Of a stretch of DNA of 64,000 nt, positions 32,693 through 42,039 are shown in pieces. The stretch comes from Photobacterium lutimaris (GTDB lineage: Bacteria > Pseudomonadota > Gammaproteobacteria > Enterobacterales > Vibrionaceae), in the NCBI RefSeq assembly GCF_003025555.1, contig NZ_PYMH01000001.1, positions 496,001 to 560,000 on the forward strand, read 5' to 3'. Each line of letters starts with the position of its first letter. The stretch's first letter is position 1. The position numbers were made by a program, and so were the translations under genes. Under the pieces are notes generated by a model that worked only from the letters and a program-made list of their open reading frames with translations, was not told the DNA's origin and did not search any database.

Positions 32693-32751
32693 GGGTGGTG
32701 AAGGGTAATATTTATCCTGTTTCCAATACCCTATAAATATAAAGGCCAATA

Positions 32752-35016
32752 ATGAAAAATACACTCTTTACCCTAGCGCCTATAGCGGTGGCACTCATTC
32801 TTGCTGGTTGTAACTCCTCATCAAGTTCTAATGATGGCAAAGATGATCTTATCCAACCACTTGTCCAATCACGTATTCATGACCTTCTAGATGTTGATGG
32901 TTACCAATTCCGTGATGCCAATGGCGATGGAGTACTTAATCCATATGAAGATTGGCGTTTAACCTCTGAAGAACGTGCGGCGGATTTGGTTAGTCGCATG
33001 ACCCTCGAAGAGAAAGTTGGCATGATGCTGATTGATACTTTGAATGCAGAGGCCTACGGATACATTGGTAGTCAGCACCAAGACTTTGTTAACCGTCAGA
33101 AGATGAACCGTTTTATCTTCCGAAATAATATCCTCACACAAGACGAAATTGATGCGCTGACAGATGAAGAACGCCAAGATGGTGGTGCTGCTGGTGGCCC
33201 TGGTGGCCCGAACTATAGAATCAGTCCCATGGAAGCTGCCCAGTATATGAATAGTATGCAAGAGCTTACCGAGCGTACTCGATTAGGTATCCCTGCATTA
33301 TTCAAATCGAATGCGCGTAACCATATTGACCCGAATGCTAAATCCGGTATCAATGTTGATTCTGGCGCCTTCTCAGCATGGCCAAAAGAGGGCGGATTGG
33401 CTGCAACGGGTGACATGGAACTTATCGCTGAGTTTGGTGAGGTGATGCGGGCTGAGTGGAATGCGATTGGTCTCCGCGGTATGTATGGTTATATGGCTGA
33501 CTTGGCAACCGAACCACGTTGGTATCGTGTACATGAAACCTTTACCGAAGATGCTGATCTAGCATCTGACATCATGGCATCCTTGGTTGGAAACCTACAA
33601 GGTAAAGAGGTTAGCTCCGACAGTATCGTGCTGACCATGAAACACTTTCCCGGTGGTGGCCCACAGTTCCTCGGCGCTGACCCTCACTATATAGCAGGTC
33701 AGCATCAGAGCTATCCTGCCGGTAATTTTGATTATCACGTTAAGCCTTTTAAAGCCGCCATTGATGCCGGTGTAGCAGCCATGATGCCTTACTACGGCAT
33801 TGTTGGCGGTGGTGAGTGGTCAATTAACAACCCAGATGAAACGAATCTAGATGCGGGAGGCGTGCCTCTCGGTGATCTCTTGCATGACCGCGTGAAAGAT
33901 ACTGTGCGTGTGCCGAACAATGATTATTCTACTCATGTCGGTACGCCGGCTGGTAATGTTGGTGTTGCTTTTTCAAAGGGTATTTTGGATGGTCTTTTGC
34001 GTAAGGAGCTTGGTTTTAGCGGCGTGATTAACTCCGATACGGGTATCATCAATGATCAGAACAATGTGCATACTGATTATGAGATGATGCATAACAACCG
34101 TGCGTGGGGGCTACAAGATAAGGATAAATCCGAGCAGTTTGTTATCGCCATTGAAGCCGGCACCGATGTATTCTCTGGCTTTAACCGAAACGATGAGATT
34201 CGTTCCGTTGTGGAGCAGGGGCTAGTCTCCGAAGCTCGTATCGATGAATCAGTAAAACGCCTATTGAAAGTACAGTTTGACTTAGGGCTATTTGAGAATG
34301 CCTATGTTGATGCTGAGAAAGCCAATGAGATTGTCGGTAATGCAGACTTCCAAGAAAAAGCACAACTGGCCCAACGTAAAGCTGTCGTGCTGCTGGATAA
34401 TTCGGGAGATGTTCTGCCCCTGGCTAAAGCATCTAGCTTATTTACCATGGGCTTAGATGGCAAGATTGCTGAAGAGTATGGTTACGATGTCACTACCGGT
34501 GATGATGAGAACGGTAACAAAATTGTTGATGCAACCGGTAACGATCATGCATTAATTCGTGTACGAGTCGATAATATTCCAGCGGTCATTTCAGGGGATA
34601 TCCCGAATAATCGTGCCTTGGTATTTGGTGGTTCGGATTTTGACGAATTGTCAGTACTCGATTTTACGAGCATGGCAAATTCAGAATCTTGGGTAATCAC
34701 TCCGACTCTTGATGATATTCAGGCTGTGATGACAGAGGTTGGTGCTGAAAATACCGTCCTCTCAGTGTATTTCCGTCAACCATACGTGCTTGACGATACA
34801 AGCGGCCTTAAAGATGCAGGTGCGATTCTTGCGACCTTTGGTTCTGATGACCGTGCGGTTATGGATGTGGTGAGTGGTGAGTTTAACCCTCAGGGCAAAC
34901 TACCATTTGCCCTTGCCAATAGCGCCCAAGCGATTATTGACCAAGACTCAGATGCGCCGGGCTACAAAGAAGGTGGCACGCTATATAAATTTGGTCATGG
35001 TTTGAGTTACAAATAA
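32752..35016 (+). CDS. Glycoside hydrolase family 3 lipoprotein
   Basis: A 754-residue secreted glycosidase. The N-terminus has a signal ending in the lipobox LAGC (cysteine at about 20) and a Ser/Asn linker, so it should be a lipid-anchored protein. The GH3 TIM-barrel shows SRMTLEEKVGMM near residue 82, LTMKHFPGGGPQ near 296, and the likely nucleophile Asp in NSDTG near 427. A second, smaller GH3 domain fills the rest. GH3 covers beta-glucosidase, xylosidase and N-acetylglucosaminidase activities; the exact bond is not clear. A UxuR-type operator before the gene suggests a uronate-containing substrate. Confidence 0.88.
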   Translation: MKNTLFTLAPIAVALILAGCNSSSSSNDGKDDLIQPLVQSRIHDLLDVDGYQFRDANGDGVLNPYEDWRLTSEERAADLVSRMTLEEKVGMMLIDTLNAEAYGYIGSQHQDFVNRQKMNRFIFRNNILTQDEIDALTDEERQDGGAAGGPGGPNYRISPMEAAQYMNSMQELTERTRLGIPALFKSNARNHIDPNAKSGINVDSGAFSAWPKEGGLAATGDMELIAEFGEVMRAEWNAIGLRGMYGYMADLATEPRWYRVHETFTEDADLASDIMASLVGNLQGKEVSSDSIVLTMKHFPGGGPQFLGADPHYIAGQHQSYPAGNFDYHVKPFKAAIDAGVAAMMPYYGIVGGGEWSINNPDETNLDAGGVPLGDLLHDRVKDTVRVPNNDYSTHVGTPAGNVGVAFSKGILDGLLRKELGFSGVINSDTGIINDQNNVHTDYEMMHNNRAWGLQDKDKSEQFVIAIEAGTDVFSGFNRNDEIRSVVEQGLVSEARIDESVKRLLKVQFDLGLFENAYVDAEKANEIVGNADFQEKAQLAQRKAVVLLDNSGDVLPLAKASSLFTMGLDGKIAEEYGYDVTTGDDENGNKIVDATGNDHALIRVRVDNIPAVISGDIPNNRALVFGGSDFDELSVLDFTSMANSESWVITPTLDDIQAVMTEVGAENTVLSVYFRQPYVLDDTSGLKDAGAILATFGSDDRAVMDVVSGEFNPQGKLPFALANSAQAIIDQDSDAPGYKEGGTLYKFGHGLSYK

Positions 35017-35042
35017 GCTTAATATCACATACATGTTGAGAC

Positions 35043-35076
35043 AAAAGAGCCTGATACATACCAGGCTCTTTTTTTT
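35043..35076 (+). terminator. Terminator of the GH3 gene
   Basis: AAAAGAGCCTG and CAGGCTCTTTT form an 11-bp stem with an 8-base loop, followed by six more Ts. Confidence 0.88.
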
Positions 35077-35168
35077 GAACTCGGTCTACAAATTCAAATT
35101 AACTGGTCAATCAAATTATTCAGGCGGTATATAATGATATAATCATCAATCAAATTAGTGAGGTCTTT

Positions 35169-35651
35169 GTGTACAGAGGTAATTTATGCTCTCTGGATAG
35201 CTATCGTCATATTCCATATAAATTAGTCGAAATTATCCAACTGGTAAAAAGAAGAATTCAAACGAACGATGAAGAGGGGACTTATCCTGTAATTGATGAT
35301 AAGGTCTTTTTCTTTGTCGTTGAAGATGAAACAAAATGTTTTGCTGAAACAAGATCAGAAATTCATGACAAGTATATTGATATCCAAATCATACTGAAAG
35401 GGATTGAGTGCTTTGGATATAGCGAACAGCCATTTTATTCTATCGAGAAGGATTTTCTTGAGGACAGAGATGTCGCTTTTAGCCAGGAAGTAATAGATGA
35501 GAAATTTGTCACTTTATCTCAGGGTGATTTTATTATTTTTAATACTAGGCAGCCTCACCGCCCCCTAATTGCAAAAGAAAAGCCTGAGCGGGTTAAGAAA
35601 GTGGTTATAAAAGTAAATAAAGAATATCTGAATAAATTTATTGAGGTGTAA
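35169..35651 (+). CDS. YhcH/YjgK/YiaL family protein
   Basis: A 160-residue cupin-fold protein of the DUF386 family, whose members (YhcH in sialic-acid, YiaL in sugar operons) are thought to assist sugar anomer or isomer handling. The conserved metal-site motif HDKYIDIQIILKG near residue 66 and the PHRPL segment near 137 are present. It starts with GTG after GAGG; no ATG is available nearby. It overlaps or abuts the next gene, so both are co-transcribed. The location between GH3 and the uronate genes fits a sugar role. Confidence 0.82.
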   Translation: MYRGNLCSLDSYRHIPYKLVEIIQLVKRRIQTNDEEGTYPVIDDKVFFFVVEDETKCFAETRSEIHDKYIDIQIILKGIECFGYSEQPFYSIEKDFLEDRDVAFSQEVIDEKFVTLSQGDFIIFNTRQPHRPLIAKEKPERVKKVVIKVNKEYLNKFIEV

Positions 35652-35652
35652 A

Positions 35653-36045
35653 ATGAACACTTATATGAATATGCTGGAATGGGAAGATGACGCTATTCCA
35701 CATCGGCTATGGATCGAGAGGCTTGATAATAATCAGACTCGATTATGCATGAAAGTGATTAAAGATGTTGACCCAGAGATGTTATACCTTGAATTACCGG
35801 TCTCGCAAGAAAAAGTGATGGGAGCTTGGCAGGGAAGGGCTGCGGCTGTTTCTGATGCTTATGATGATGGCTGTCTTTATTCGCAAGTCCGAAGTTTGTT
35901 TAATTTAGACAATGGGTGTGTTGTTTGGACGGTAAACCACATACAGCTGGCTGATAACAGAAAGATGTCTGCAGATAAACTCGCCTTCGTTCCTGGTATG
36001 ACGCATGATCAGGGGTTATTGAAATCTATTTATGCAACTGTTTAA
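35653..36045 (+). CDS. Hypothetical protein paired with the YhcH-like gene
   Basis: A 130-residue soluble protein with no recognisable domain. It begins MNTYMNMLEWEDDAIPHRLW and is slightly acidic. Its GAGGTG ribosome site lies inside the last codons of the YhcH-like gene, so translation is coupled. A strong terminator follows. The pairing suggests a joint job in carbohydrate metabolism, but I do not recognise the family. Confidence 0.6.
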   Translation: MNTYMNMLEWEDDAIPHRLWIERLDNNQTRLCMKVIKDVDPEMLYLELPVSQEKVMGAWQGRAAAVSDAYDDGCLYSQVRSLFNLDNGCVVWTVNHIQLADNRKMSADKLAFVPGMTHDQGLLKSIYATV

Positions 36046-36105
36046 TTTATCTTGTTCTTCATTATAAAAGTCATTTCAATTAGAAAGTCCACATTTCTAG
36101 AAAAA

Positions 36106-36140
36106 TAAAGCGCACCAAGTATTACTTGGTGCGCCTTTTA
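36106..36140. terminator. Bidirectional terminator
   Basis: GCGCACCAAGT and ACTTGGTGCGC form a perfect 11-bp stem with a 3-base loop, flanked by A-rich and T-rich runs. It serves the plus-strand gene ending at 36045 and the minus-strand gene ending at 36138. Confidence 0.9.
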
Positions 36141-36638
36141 TATCGTTTTTTTCGACATAAACATTCTGGATATAGTATATAAGTTGACTATGATAAATGT
36201 TGACTCCATTAGTGTTCCTCCAATTGAACCTAACAATAAATTATTTGTTAGCCAGCAAAATGAGTTGAATAAAATCAGCAGGCGTAATTTAATGCCTTCA
36301 GCTTGAAATAGAGCCCATGTTGCGACAGATGCACCAAATATTGTTAGCAACTCATAACTATGTTGCAGGCTAGGTAAACCCATGAGCCAAAGTAAACCGA
36401 TAAAGAACCACATGACTCTTTTTGATTTTGTCTGGGTTGACGCATAACTTCTCAGCGCACTTATCCCACATCCAAATGCGGCAGTAAACGCTCCCATTAA
36501 AATAAAATGACAGCATAAAATGACTTGGAAAATAGTTAGGTGTAAGCGAAACTTGTTTCCGTTTTGATGAAGAAATGCCGATGCTCCAACGGCAAAAGCA
36601 AATAGCCCAACCCCCTGGGCAAAATCAAGTTCTAACAT
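36138..36638 (-). CDS. ygjV: YgjV-family inner-membrane protein
   Basis: A 166-residue protein with about five hydrophobic segments, including LTIFQVILCCHFILMGAFTAAFG near residue 40 and a Trp-rich span. It matches the YgjV family, which in E. coli sits beside the uxaCA genes of hexuronate use. Here too it is next to uronate genes, downstream of the racemase-like gene on the same strand. The ATG at 36638 follows AAAGGG. Function is unknown. Confidence 0.78.
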   Translation of the reverse strand: MLELDFAQGVGLFAFAVGASAFLHQNGNKFRLHLTIFQVILCCHFILMGAFTAAFGCGISALRSYASTQTKSKRVMWFFIGLLWLMGLPSLQHSYELLTIFGASVATWALFQAEGIKLRLLILFNSFCWLTNNLLLGSIGGTLMESTFIIVNLYTISRMFMSKKTI

Positions 36639-36700
36639 AATATCCCTTTGGTAACTTATATATTGGCAACATGCATTCAATAACCCGGCTTTTTGAGCAA

Positions 36701-37351
36701 TTAGTCTTTGGGTAAATAATCAGCGATAGCTTTACAGCATAATTCTGGGCTGGACAGTACAGGTGCTGGTGGCTGGTTGATATAGCCAAGTGCTGGAGCC
36801 ATTGAGGCTTGGGCGAGTACGATATTATCGTATCCATAGACTTCTTGTTCTACGTATTCTGCGATGACTTTAGCATATGATTCTGTATCGCCATTAGCAT
36901 AATATGGCCAAGCGTTAGGAATAACGGCATAAGAGATATCAGGCGAGGTACCGTGCTGTTGGGCACATTGCGCTAACAGAGAGAGGGTCGGATCTATGGT
37001 ACTGTCGAGAGCAGCGAGAACATGAACTCTTGTTTGGGTGATGGCTTTTTCTGCCATCGGACGGTCAACACGGATCACTTTAGAATCAATATTGTCTGTT
37101 TGCTCTGCGGCATTACCGATGGTTGAGCAAGTGCAGATGATAATATCAGCACCGGTTGCAGCAATGTCTTGTACTTCCTGCTGGATGAGGCTGACAACGG
37201 CCTCTGTTAGGCCATCGGCCATGGCTTGCTTGAGTAGTTGCTCATTAACATGATGAGCAATCATAACATTGTCGTCGGATAGGTATTGTTCGATATAGGG
37301 ACAAAATAACACCTTATTGGCATCTAAAGTGTAGAGAAAAGCTATTTTCAT
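36701..37351 (-). CDS. Aspartate/glutamate racemase-family protein
   Basis: A 216-residue protein of the Asp/Glu/hydantoin racemase fold. Two catalytic-type cysteines are visible: IIICTCSTIGNA (near residue 72) and, less clearly, SPELCCKA near the end. In true racemases the second Cys lies in a TGC-type motif, which I do not see here; instead LAQASMAPAL occupies that region. It may be an isomerase or non-racemase member. It is downstream of eda on the same strand but behind a terminator. Confidence 0.7.
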   Translation of the reverse strand: MKIAFLYTLDANKVLFCPYIEQYLSDDNVMIAHHVNEQLLKQAMADGLTEAVVSLIQQEVQDIAATGADIIICTCSTIGNAAEQTDNIDSKVIRVDRPMAEKAITQTRVHVLAALDSTIDPTLSLLAQCAQQHGTSPDISYAVIPNAWPYYANGDTESYAKVIAEYVEQEVYGYDNIVLAQASMAPALGYINQPPAPVLSSPELCCKAIADYLPKD

Positions 37352-37379
37352 TGTGTGCAATCCATAGCAAAAATGTTGG

Positions 37380-37408
37380 CAAAAGAAAGGCTTCCCAAAG
37401 GAAGCCTT
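37380..37408 (-). terminator. Terminator of the minus-strand uronate operon
   Basis: On the minus strand AAGGCTTCC, a 4-base loop and GGAAGCCTT are followed by TCTTTT. It lies just after eda. Confidence 0.75.
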
Positions 37409-37427
37409 AGCAATCTAACGTGATTGG

Positions 37428-38054
37428 TTATGCTACAAGATCAGCCGCTTCACGCGCAAGTTTGCCAATTTCATCCCAGCGGCCTTCGTTGATCATCTTT
37501 TTATCAACCATCCATGTACCACCACAAGCAAATACGCGGTCAATGGCAAGGTAGTCTTTAATATTCTTGGTATTGACACCACCCGTTGGCATGAACTGGA
37601 TTTGTGTGTACGGGCCAAGTAGTGATTTAACCATATTGATACCGCCAGACGCTTCTGCTGGGAAGAACTTCAATGTTGTGATGCCCATTTCAATGGCGGC
37701 TTCAACCGCGCTAGGGTTATTAACACCAGGGACGATATCAATGCCAAGCTCTTGGCAGGCTTTAACTGTATTCGGGTTGAAACCAGGAGAAACAACAAAC
37801 GTCGCACCGGCTTCCTTGGCGGCAATCGCCTGCTCGCGGTTCAATACCGTACCGGCACCAATTAACATATCAGGTTGTGCTTCACGCAGGAGTCGAATAG
37901 CTTCAACGGCCGCATCTGAACGGAAAGTGATCTCTGCGGCCGGCAGGCCATTTTCGGCCAGTGCTTTGCCTAGAGGGATAATATCTTCCGCGCGATCAAT
38001 AGCGATCACGGGAATGACTTTAATTTTTGCCAGTTGCTGTGCTGTTGTGCTCAT
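37428..38054 (-). CDS. eda: KDPG aldolase (bifunctional 2-keto-4-hydroxyglutarate aldolase)
   Basis: It splits 2-keto-3-deoxy-6-phosphogluconate to pyruvate and glyceraldehyde 3-phosphate, ending the uronate pathway. The 208-residue protein is the usual length. The Schiff-base lysine is in TTLKFFPAEASGG near residue 130, the catalytic Glu is in AEITFRSDAA near 43, and PTGGVN near 158 binds phosphate. I chose the ATG at 38054, which follows AAGGAAG; an upstream in-frame ATG at 38072 overlaps the kdgK stop (ATGA) and is possible. Confidence 0.95.
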   Translation of the reverse strand: MSTTAQQLAKIKVIPVIAIDRAEDIIPLGKALAENGLPAAEITFRSDAAVEAIRLLREAQPDMLIGAGTVLNREQAIAAKEAGATFVVSPGFNPNTVKACQELGIDIVPGVNNPSAVEAAIEMGITTLKFFPAEASGGINMVKSLLGPYTQIQFMPTGGVNTKNIKDYLAIDRVFACGGTWMVDKKMINEGRWDEIGKLAREAADLVA

Positions 38055-38068
38055 TGTTGAGTCTTCCT

Positions 38069-39034
38069 TCATGATTGTTCAGAAAGAGCGGTTTGCTCAT
38101 TGGTAAATTGAATATGTGCCATCACATCTGCAGGTATAATCGCGCCCTTATGCTGAATGACTGTGCCAGCTAGTTGGTGGCCTTGTTCGGAACACATCGC
38201 TGGAGATTTCCCCGTGAGCAAGCCTGCCATGAAACCGGCATTGAATGAATCACCCGCTGAGGTTGTATCAATCACGTCTTTAACCGGTGTTGTTGCGACG
38301 AAAGTGCGTGTTTCGGTGGTGAAGTCCTCAAAGTAGTTACCTTTGGCGCCCATTTTTACAACCGCTTTTTTGACCCCTGCAAATTTGAGTCTTTCCAAAG
38401 TGATTTCTTCGCTGCTATCACCCCATAGGTTGGCTTCATCGTCGTTGGTAACCAATGCTAGTGACGTGACGGCAAATATTTGGCGGTAACATTCACGGGC
38501 TTGCTCGGCTGAATCCCATAGGGCTGGGCGGTAATTGGAATCGAAGAGTATCTCAACGCCTGCATTTGCAAGCTGGCCAAGTAGATCAATAAGTTGCTGG
38601 CGGTCTTTGTGAGGTAAGATCGCAAGACTTATTCCGCTCAGGTAAACCATGTCCATCTTTGTTAGTTGCTCAGCGATACGGGCAAAGTCAGGATGCTGCA
38701 GCATATAACGGGCCGCAGACTGGTTACGCCAATATAAAAAAGTACGCTCGCCCTGTTCATCCAACTGGATCAGATACAGGCCTGGTTGGCGAGAGCTGTC
38801 TCGTAATACCAACTCAGTTCCTACTCCTTCCTGTTGCCAGCGCTGTAGCATGCCTTCGCTGATGGTATCGTTACCCAGTGCTGATACATACTCAATGTGA
38901 GCTGTTTGGCTTGCTGTTCGAGCCAAATAGACGGCGGTATTCAGCGAATCGCCCCCATATGTCTGCTGCATATCACCAAAGGGTGCGCCATTGAGTTCGA
39001 TCATGCACTCGCCGATAAGGGCTATGCGTTTCAT
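38069..39034 (-). CDS. kdgK: 2-keto-3-deoxygluconate kinase
   Basis: A PfkB/ribokinase-family sugar kinase that phosphorylates KDG to KDPG. It has 321 residues. [14 protein letters not shown] is the N-terminal strand, [13 protein letters not shown] the substrate-binding signature, and [18 protein letters not shown] near residue 260 carries the anion hole and the catalytic Asp of the PfkB C-terminal motif. The ATG at 39034 overlaps the uxaC stop (ATGA), showing translational coupling; longer upstream extensions lie inside uxaC and are not used. Confidence 0.93.
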   Translation of the reverse strand: MKRIALIGECMIELNGAPFGDMQQTYGGDSLNTAVYLARTASQTAHIEYVSALGNDTISEGMLQRWQQEGVGTELVLRDSSRQPGLYLIQLDEQGERTFLYWRNQSAARYMLQHPDFARIAEQLTKMDMVYLSGISLAILPHKDRQQLIDLLGQLANAGVEILFDSNYRPALWDSAEQARECYRQIFAVTSLALVTNDDEANLWGDSSEEITLERLKFAGVKKAVVKMGAKGNYFEDFTTETRTFVATTPVKDVIDTTSAGDSFNAGFMAGLLTGKSPAMCSEQGHQLAGTVIQHKGAIIPADVMAHIQFTNEQTALSEQS

Positions 39035-40455
39035 GCTTGCTCTCCAGGAAGGGTGAAGTAGCGCTTGGCGTTGCCGAAGCAGATATCCTGTACCATCTTG
39101 CCGAGCATGTTGATGTCGTTGGGGACTTCGCCATTTTCCACCCATTGGCCAATCATGTTGCACAGAATACGGCGGAAATACTCATGGCGGGTGTACGAAA
39201 GGAAGCTACGTGAGTCGGTCAGCATACCTACGAACTGGCTTAGTAGGCCAAGCTGCGACAATTGCTCCATTTGGCGTTGCATACCGTCTTTCTGGTCGTT
39301 GAACCACCAACCAGAACCGAACTGTACTTTGCCGGCAATACCACCGCCTTGGAAGTTACCGATCATGGTTGCCATCATTTCATTGTCGCGCGGGTTCAGG
39401 CAGTAAATAATTGTTTTTGGCAGCTCATTGCTGAAATCCATGTCATCCAGAAGGGAGGCCAGCTGGAAAGCAAACGGACGGTCACCTATCGAATCAAAAC
39501 CGGCATCAGCGCCAAGAAGCTTGAACATACGGGTGCTGTTGTTACGTTGGGCACCAATGTGTAGCTGCATCACCCAACCACGCTTAGCGTATTGCTTGCC
39601 AAGCCAGACTTGCACCGCAGTGCTGAATTGATCGACTTCTTCTTCAGAAAGTACTTCGCCAGCCAGACGGCGAGTGATCATAGTGTTCAGTGCTGATTCT
39701 GACGGGACTTTGCCGTAGCGTACGATTTCGATGCCGTGGTCTGCTGCGCGACAACCGTGCGCTGCGAAGTGATCTAGGCGACGATCAAGGGCTGCCAGTA
39801 AGTCAGCAAAAGAGGAAATTTCGATATCAGCGGTTTCGCCTAAAAGCTGCATATATTCTGCAAAGCCATCTAGTTCGATTTTGAATGCACGATCTGGTCG
39901 CCAGCTTGGGGCGACTTCGATGTCACAGCTTTCATCTGCAGCAATGGCTTTATGGTGTTCTAGTGAGTGGATTGGGTCATCGGTTGTGCCCGCCATGACC
40001 ACATTCATCTGCTTCATAATGCCGCGAGCTGAAAATTCTGGGCTCGCTAGCATTTCATTACATTCGTGCCAAATACCTTCTGCTGTCTCAGGGCCAAACA
40101 GTTTACCGGTGATACCAAATGGGCGGCGAAGTTCAAGGTGGGTCCAGTGGTAAAGTGGGTTGCCTAGTGTTTGAGGGACTGTTTTTGCCCATGCCATGTA
40201 CTTATCGAAATCAGAGGTTGCTTTACCTGTAATTAAGGCTTCTGGGATACCGGCTGCACGCATACCACGCCACTTGTAGTGATCGCCTTCTAACCACATT
40301 TGGCCGATATTATCGAATCGACGGTTCTCAGCGACTTCCTGAGGGTTCAGGTGGCAATGGTAGTCATAAATTGGCATATCTTTGGCGTAATCATGGTAGA
40401 GCACACGCGCAATTTCATTGGAAAGTAGGAAGTCATCACAAAGGAAATTTTTCAT
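39031..40455 (-). CDS. uxaC: Uronate (glucuronate/galacturonate) isomerase
   Basis: It converts D-glucuronate to D-fructuronate, the entry step. The 474-residue protein is the expected length for UxaC (E. coli about 470). It has the TIM-barrel metal motif [13 protein letters not shown] near residue 30, and [14 protein letters not shown] and [13 protein letters not shown] further on. The ribosome site TGGAG precedes the ATG. It follows uxuB with an intercistronic hairpin between them, and overlaps kdgK. Confidence 0.95.
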   Translation of the reverse strand: MKNFLCDDFLLSNEIARVLYHDYAKDMPIYDYHCHLNPQEVAENRRFDNIGQMWLEGDHYKWRGMRAAGIPEALITGKATSDFDKYMAWAKTVPQTLGNPLYHWTHLELRRPFGITGKLFGPETAEGIWHECNEMLASPEFSARGIMKQMNVVMAGTTDDPIHSLEHHKAIAADESCDIEVAPSWRPDRAFKIELDGFAEYMQLLGETADIEISSFADLLAALDRRLDHFAAHGCRAADHGIEIVRYGKVPSESALNTMITRRLAGEVLSEEEVDQFSTAVQVWLGKQYAKRGWVMQLHIGAQRNNSTRMFKLLGADAGFDSIGDRPFAFQLASLLDDMDFSNELPKTIIYCLNPRDNEMMATMIGNFQGGGIAGKVQFGSGWWFNDQKDGMQRQMEQLSQLGLLSQFVGMLTDSRSFLSYTRHEYFRRILCNMIGQWVENGEVPNDINMLGKMVQDICFGNAKRYFTLPGEQA

Positions 40456-40465
40456 TTTTGGCTCC

Positions 40466-40499
40466 AGAAAAACACTGGGCGATCATGTCGCCCAATGTT
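40466..40499 (-). terminator. Intercistronic attenuator-like hairpin between uxuB and uxaC
   Basis: On the minus strand the arms read AACATTGGGCGA and TCGCCCAGTGTT, then a TTTTTCT run. The shape is that of a partial terminator inside an operon. Confidence 0.6.
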
Positions 40500-40509
40500 G
40501 AAAGGGGGG

Positions 40510-41973
40510 TTATAGGGAAGCAACAGCGGCACGTGCGCCTTTGGTAATGATCAACTGGTAAGCTTTGGTAACCGCTTCTACAATTTCATTGTTTTTAATT
40601 AAGTCCGTGCCGAAAATAGCCTCAATACCTAAAATGGCTTTGACGACCGAGGTATTAATACCGTGCTCTTGGTAGATAGCTTTGAATTGCTCAACCATAG
40701 GATCGCGAACATCAATTGGGTTGGCTTTTTCATCTACACCGCTGATGTAAATCATCCAGCCGGCAATACCCATCGCCAGCCATTTGTAATCAGATCCTGC
40801 AGCGAGGTGATGACGCAGCGATCCACCCATGCGCTGGGGGATTTTCTGGCTACCGTCCATCGCAATTTGCCATGTTTGGTGTTTTAGGCTTGGGTTGGTA
40901 AAACGCTCGATAAGCAGTTTGGCGTAAGCGTCAAGATCTGTACCCTCTGGCATGGTCAGGGTCGGAGCCTGTGCCAGCATCATCATGTCAAACGCCGCTT
41001 TACGGTAGCTTTCGTTGGTCATGGTGTCTGAAATATGTTGGTAACCGCCTAGGTAGCCTAAGTAAGCGAGAAATGAGTGGCTGCCGTTAAGCATACGTAG
41101 TTTCATTTCTTCAAATGGAACAACATCAGTAACGAATTCCGCGCCCGCGACATCCCACTCAGGGCGGCCATTAACGAAGTTGTCTTCGATCACCCACTGG
41201 CGGAAAGGTTCGCAGGCAATACCGCATGGGTCAGCAACACCAACACGTTCGGTAATTTCAGCTAATGTTTCCGGTGTGGCTGCGGGTACGATGCGGTCAA
41301 CCATCGTACATGGGAAAGTCACATTGGCTTCAATCCAACCCGCCAATTCTTGGTCAACCAAGTTGGCAAAGTCCAATACAGCAGCACGGGCCACATGGCC
41401 ATTTTCTTGTACGTTGTCACAAGACATGACGGTGAAAGGTTTAAGGCCAAGCTCGCGGCGGATACGCAGTGCTTCAACGATATAGCCAATTGCAGACTTT
41501 GGTTCGCGAGGGTTTTCTAGGTCGGCTTTGATCAGACTATTGTTCTTATCCAAGCGACCGGTTGCAGGGTCGGCACAGTAGCCTTTCTCAGTAATCGTCA
41601 TTGAAACGATGGCCACCTGTTCTTCTGCCATTTTCTCAAGTACCGCGCGTTGCCCATCAAAGTTTGGGTGCAGTGATTCGGTGACCGAGCCAATCATTTT
41701 GACAATGGTTTCACTTGCCCCTTTTTCTGCCACAGTATACAGATGTTCCTGTTCACGAAGTTGGGTAATCAGCTCTTCGCCGCCGAAAAGGTTTATCTCA
41801 CAAATACCCCAGTCGCTACCGGTTTTTTCTAGCATTTCATTGGTAAACAACGCTTGGTGGGCACGGTGAAAGGCACCAAAGCCAAGGTGAACGATACGGC
41901 TTTTTAGCGTAGAACGATCATAGTTAGGGCGAATAACGTGGGTGTTTACGTTGCTGTTAGCGATATTATCCAT
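40510..41973 (-). CDS. uxuB: D-mannonate oxidoreductase (fructuronate reductase)
   Basis: It reduces D-fructuronate to D-mannonate with NADH. The 487-residue protein belongs to the long-chain polyol (mannitol) dehydrogenase family. HLGFGAFHRAHQALF near residue 30 is the dinucleotide-binding region, CDNVQENGH near 190 the family signature, and KLRMLNGSHSFLAYLGYL near 300 holds the catalytic Lys-x4-Asn-x2-His motif. Neighbouring UxaC and UxuA favour UxuB over tagaturonate reductase (UxaB) or mannitol dehydrogenase. Confidence 0.93.
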   Translation of the reverse strand: MDNIANSNVNTHVIRPNYDRSTLKSRIVHLGFGAFHRAHQALFTNEMLEKTGSDWGICEINLFGGEELITQLREQEHLYTVAEKGASETIVKMIGSVTESLHPNFDGQRAVLEKMAEEQVAIVSMTITEKGYCADPATGRLDKNNSLIKADLENPREPKSAIGYIVEALRIRRELGLKPFTVMSCDNVQENGHVARAAVLDFANLVDQELAGWIEANVTFPCTMVDRIVPAATPETLAEITERVGVADPCGIACEPFRQWVIEDNFVNGRPEWDVAGAEFVTDVVPFEEMKLRMLNGSHSFLAYLGYLGGYQHISDTMTNESYRKAAFDMMMLAQAPTLTMPEGTDLDAYAKLLIERFTNPSLKHQTWQIAMDGSQKIPQRMGGSLRHHLAAGSDYKWLAMGIAGWMIYISGVDEKANPIDVRDPMVEQFKAIYQEHGINTSVVKAILGIEAIFGTDLIKNNEIVEAVTKAYQLIITKGARAAVASL

Positions 41974-41986
41974 TGTTTTGTCCTTG

Positions 41987-42011
41987 ATTCCGCCAGCTAC
42001 GCTGGCGGAAT
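41987..42011 (-). other. Perfect intercistronic hairpin between dctM-like and uxuB genes
   Basis: ATTCCGCCAGC, a 3-base loop and GCTGGCGGAAT form an 11-bp stem with no T-run. It may stabilise or process the mRNA between transporter and enzyme genes. Confidence 0.6.
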
Positions 42012-42039
42012 ATTTATTTGGGGAAGTAGAAATGCTTGA

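Noticed and set aside
32315..32701. 128-codon frame before the GH3 gene
   Set aside because: Half of it overlaps the GNAT gene on the other strand, and its end covers the UxuR-like operator. The translation has no domain features.
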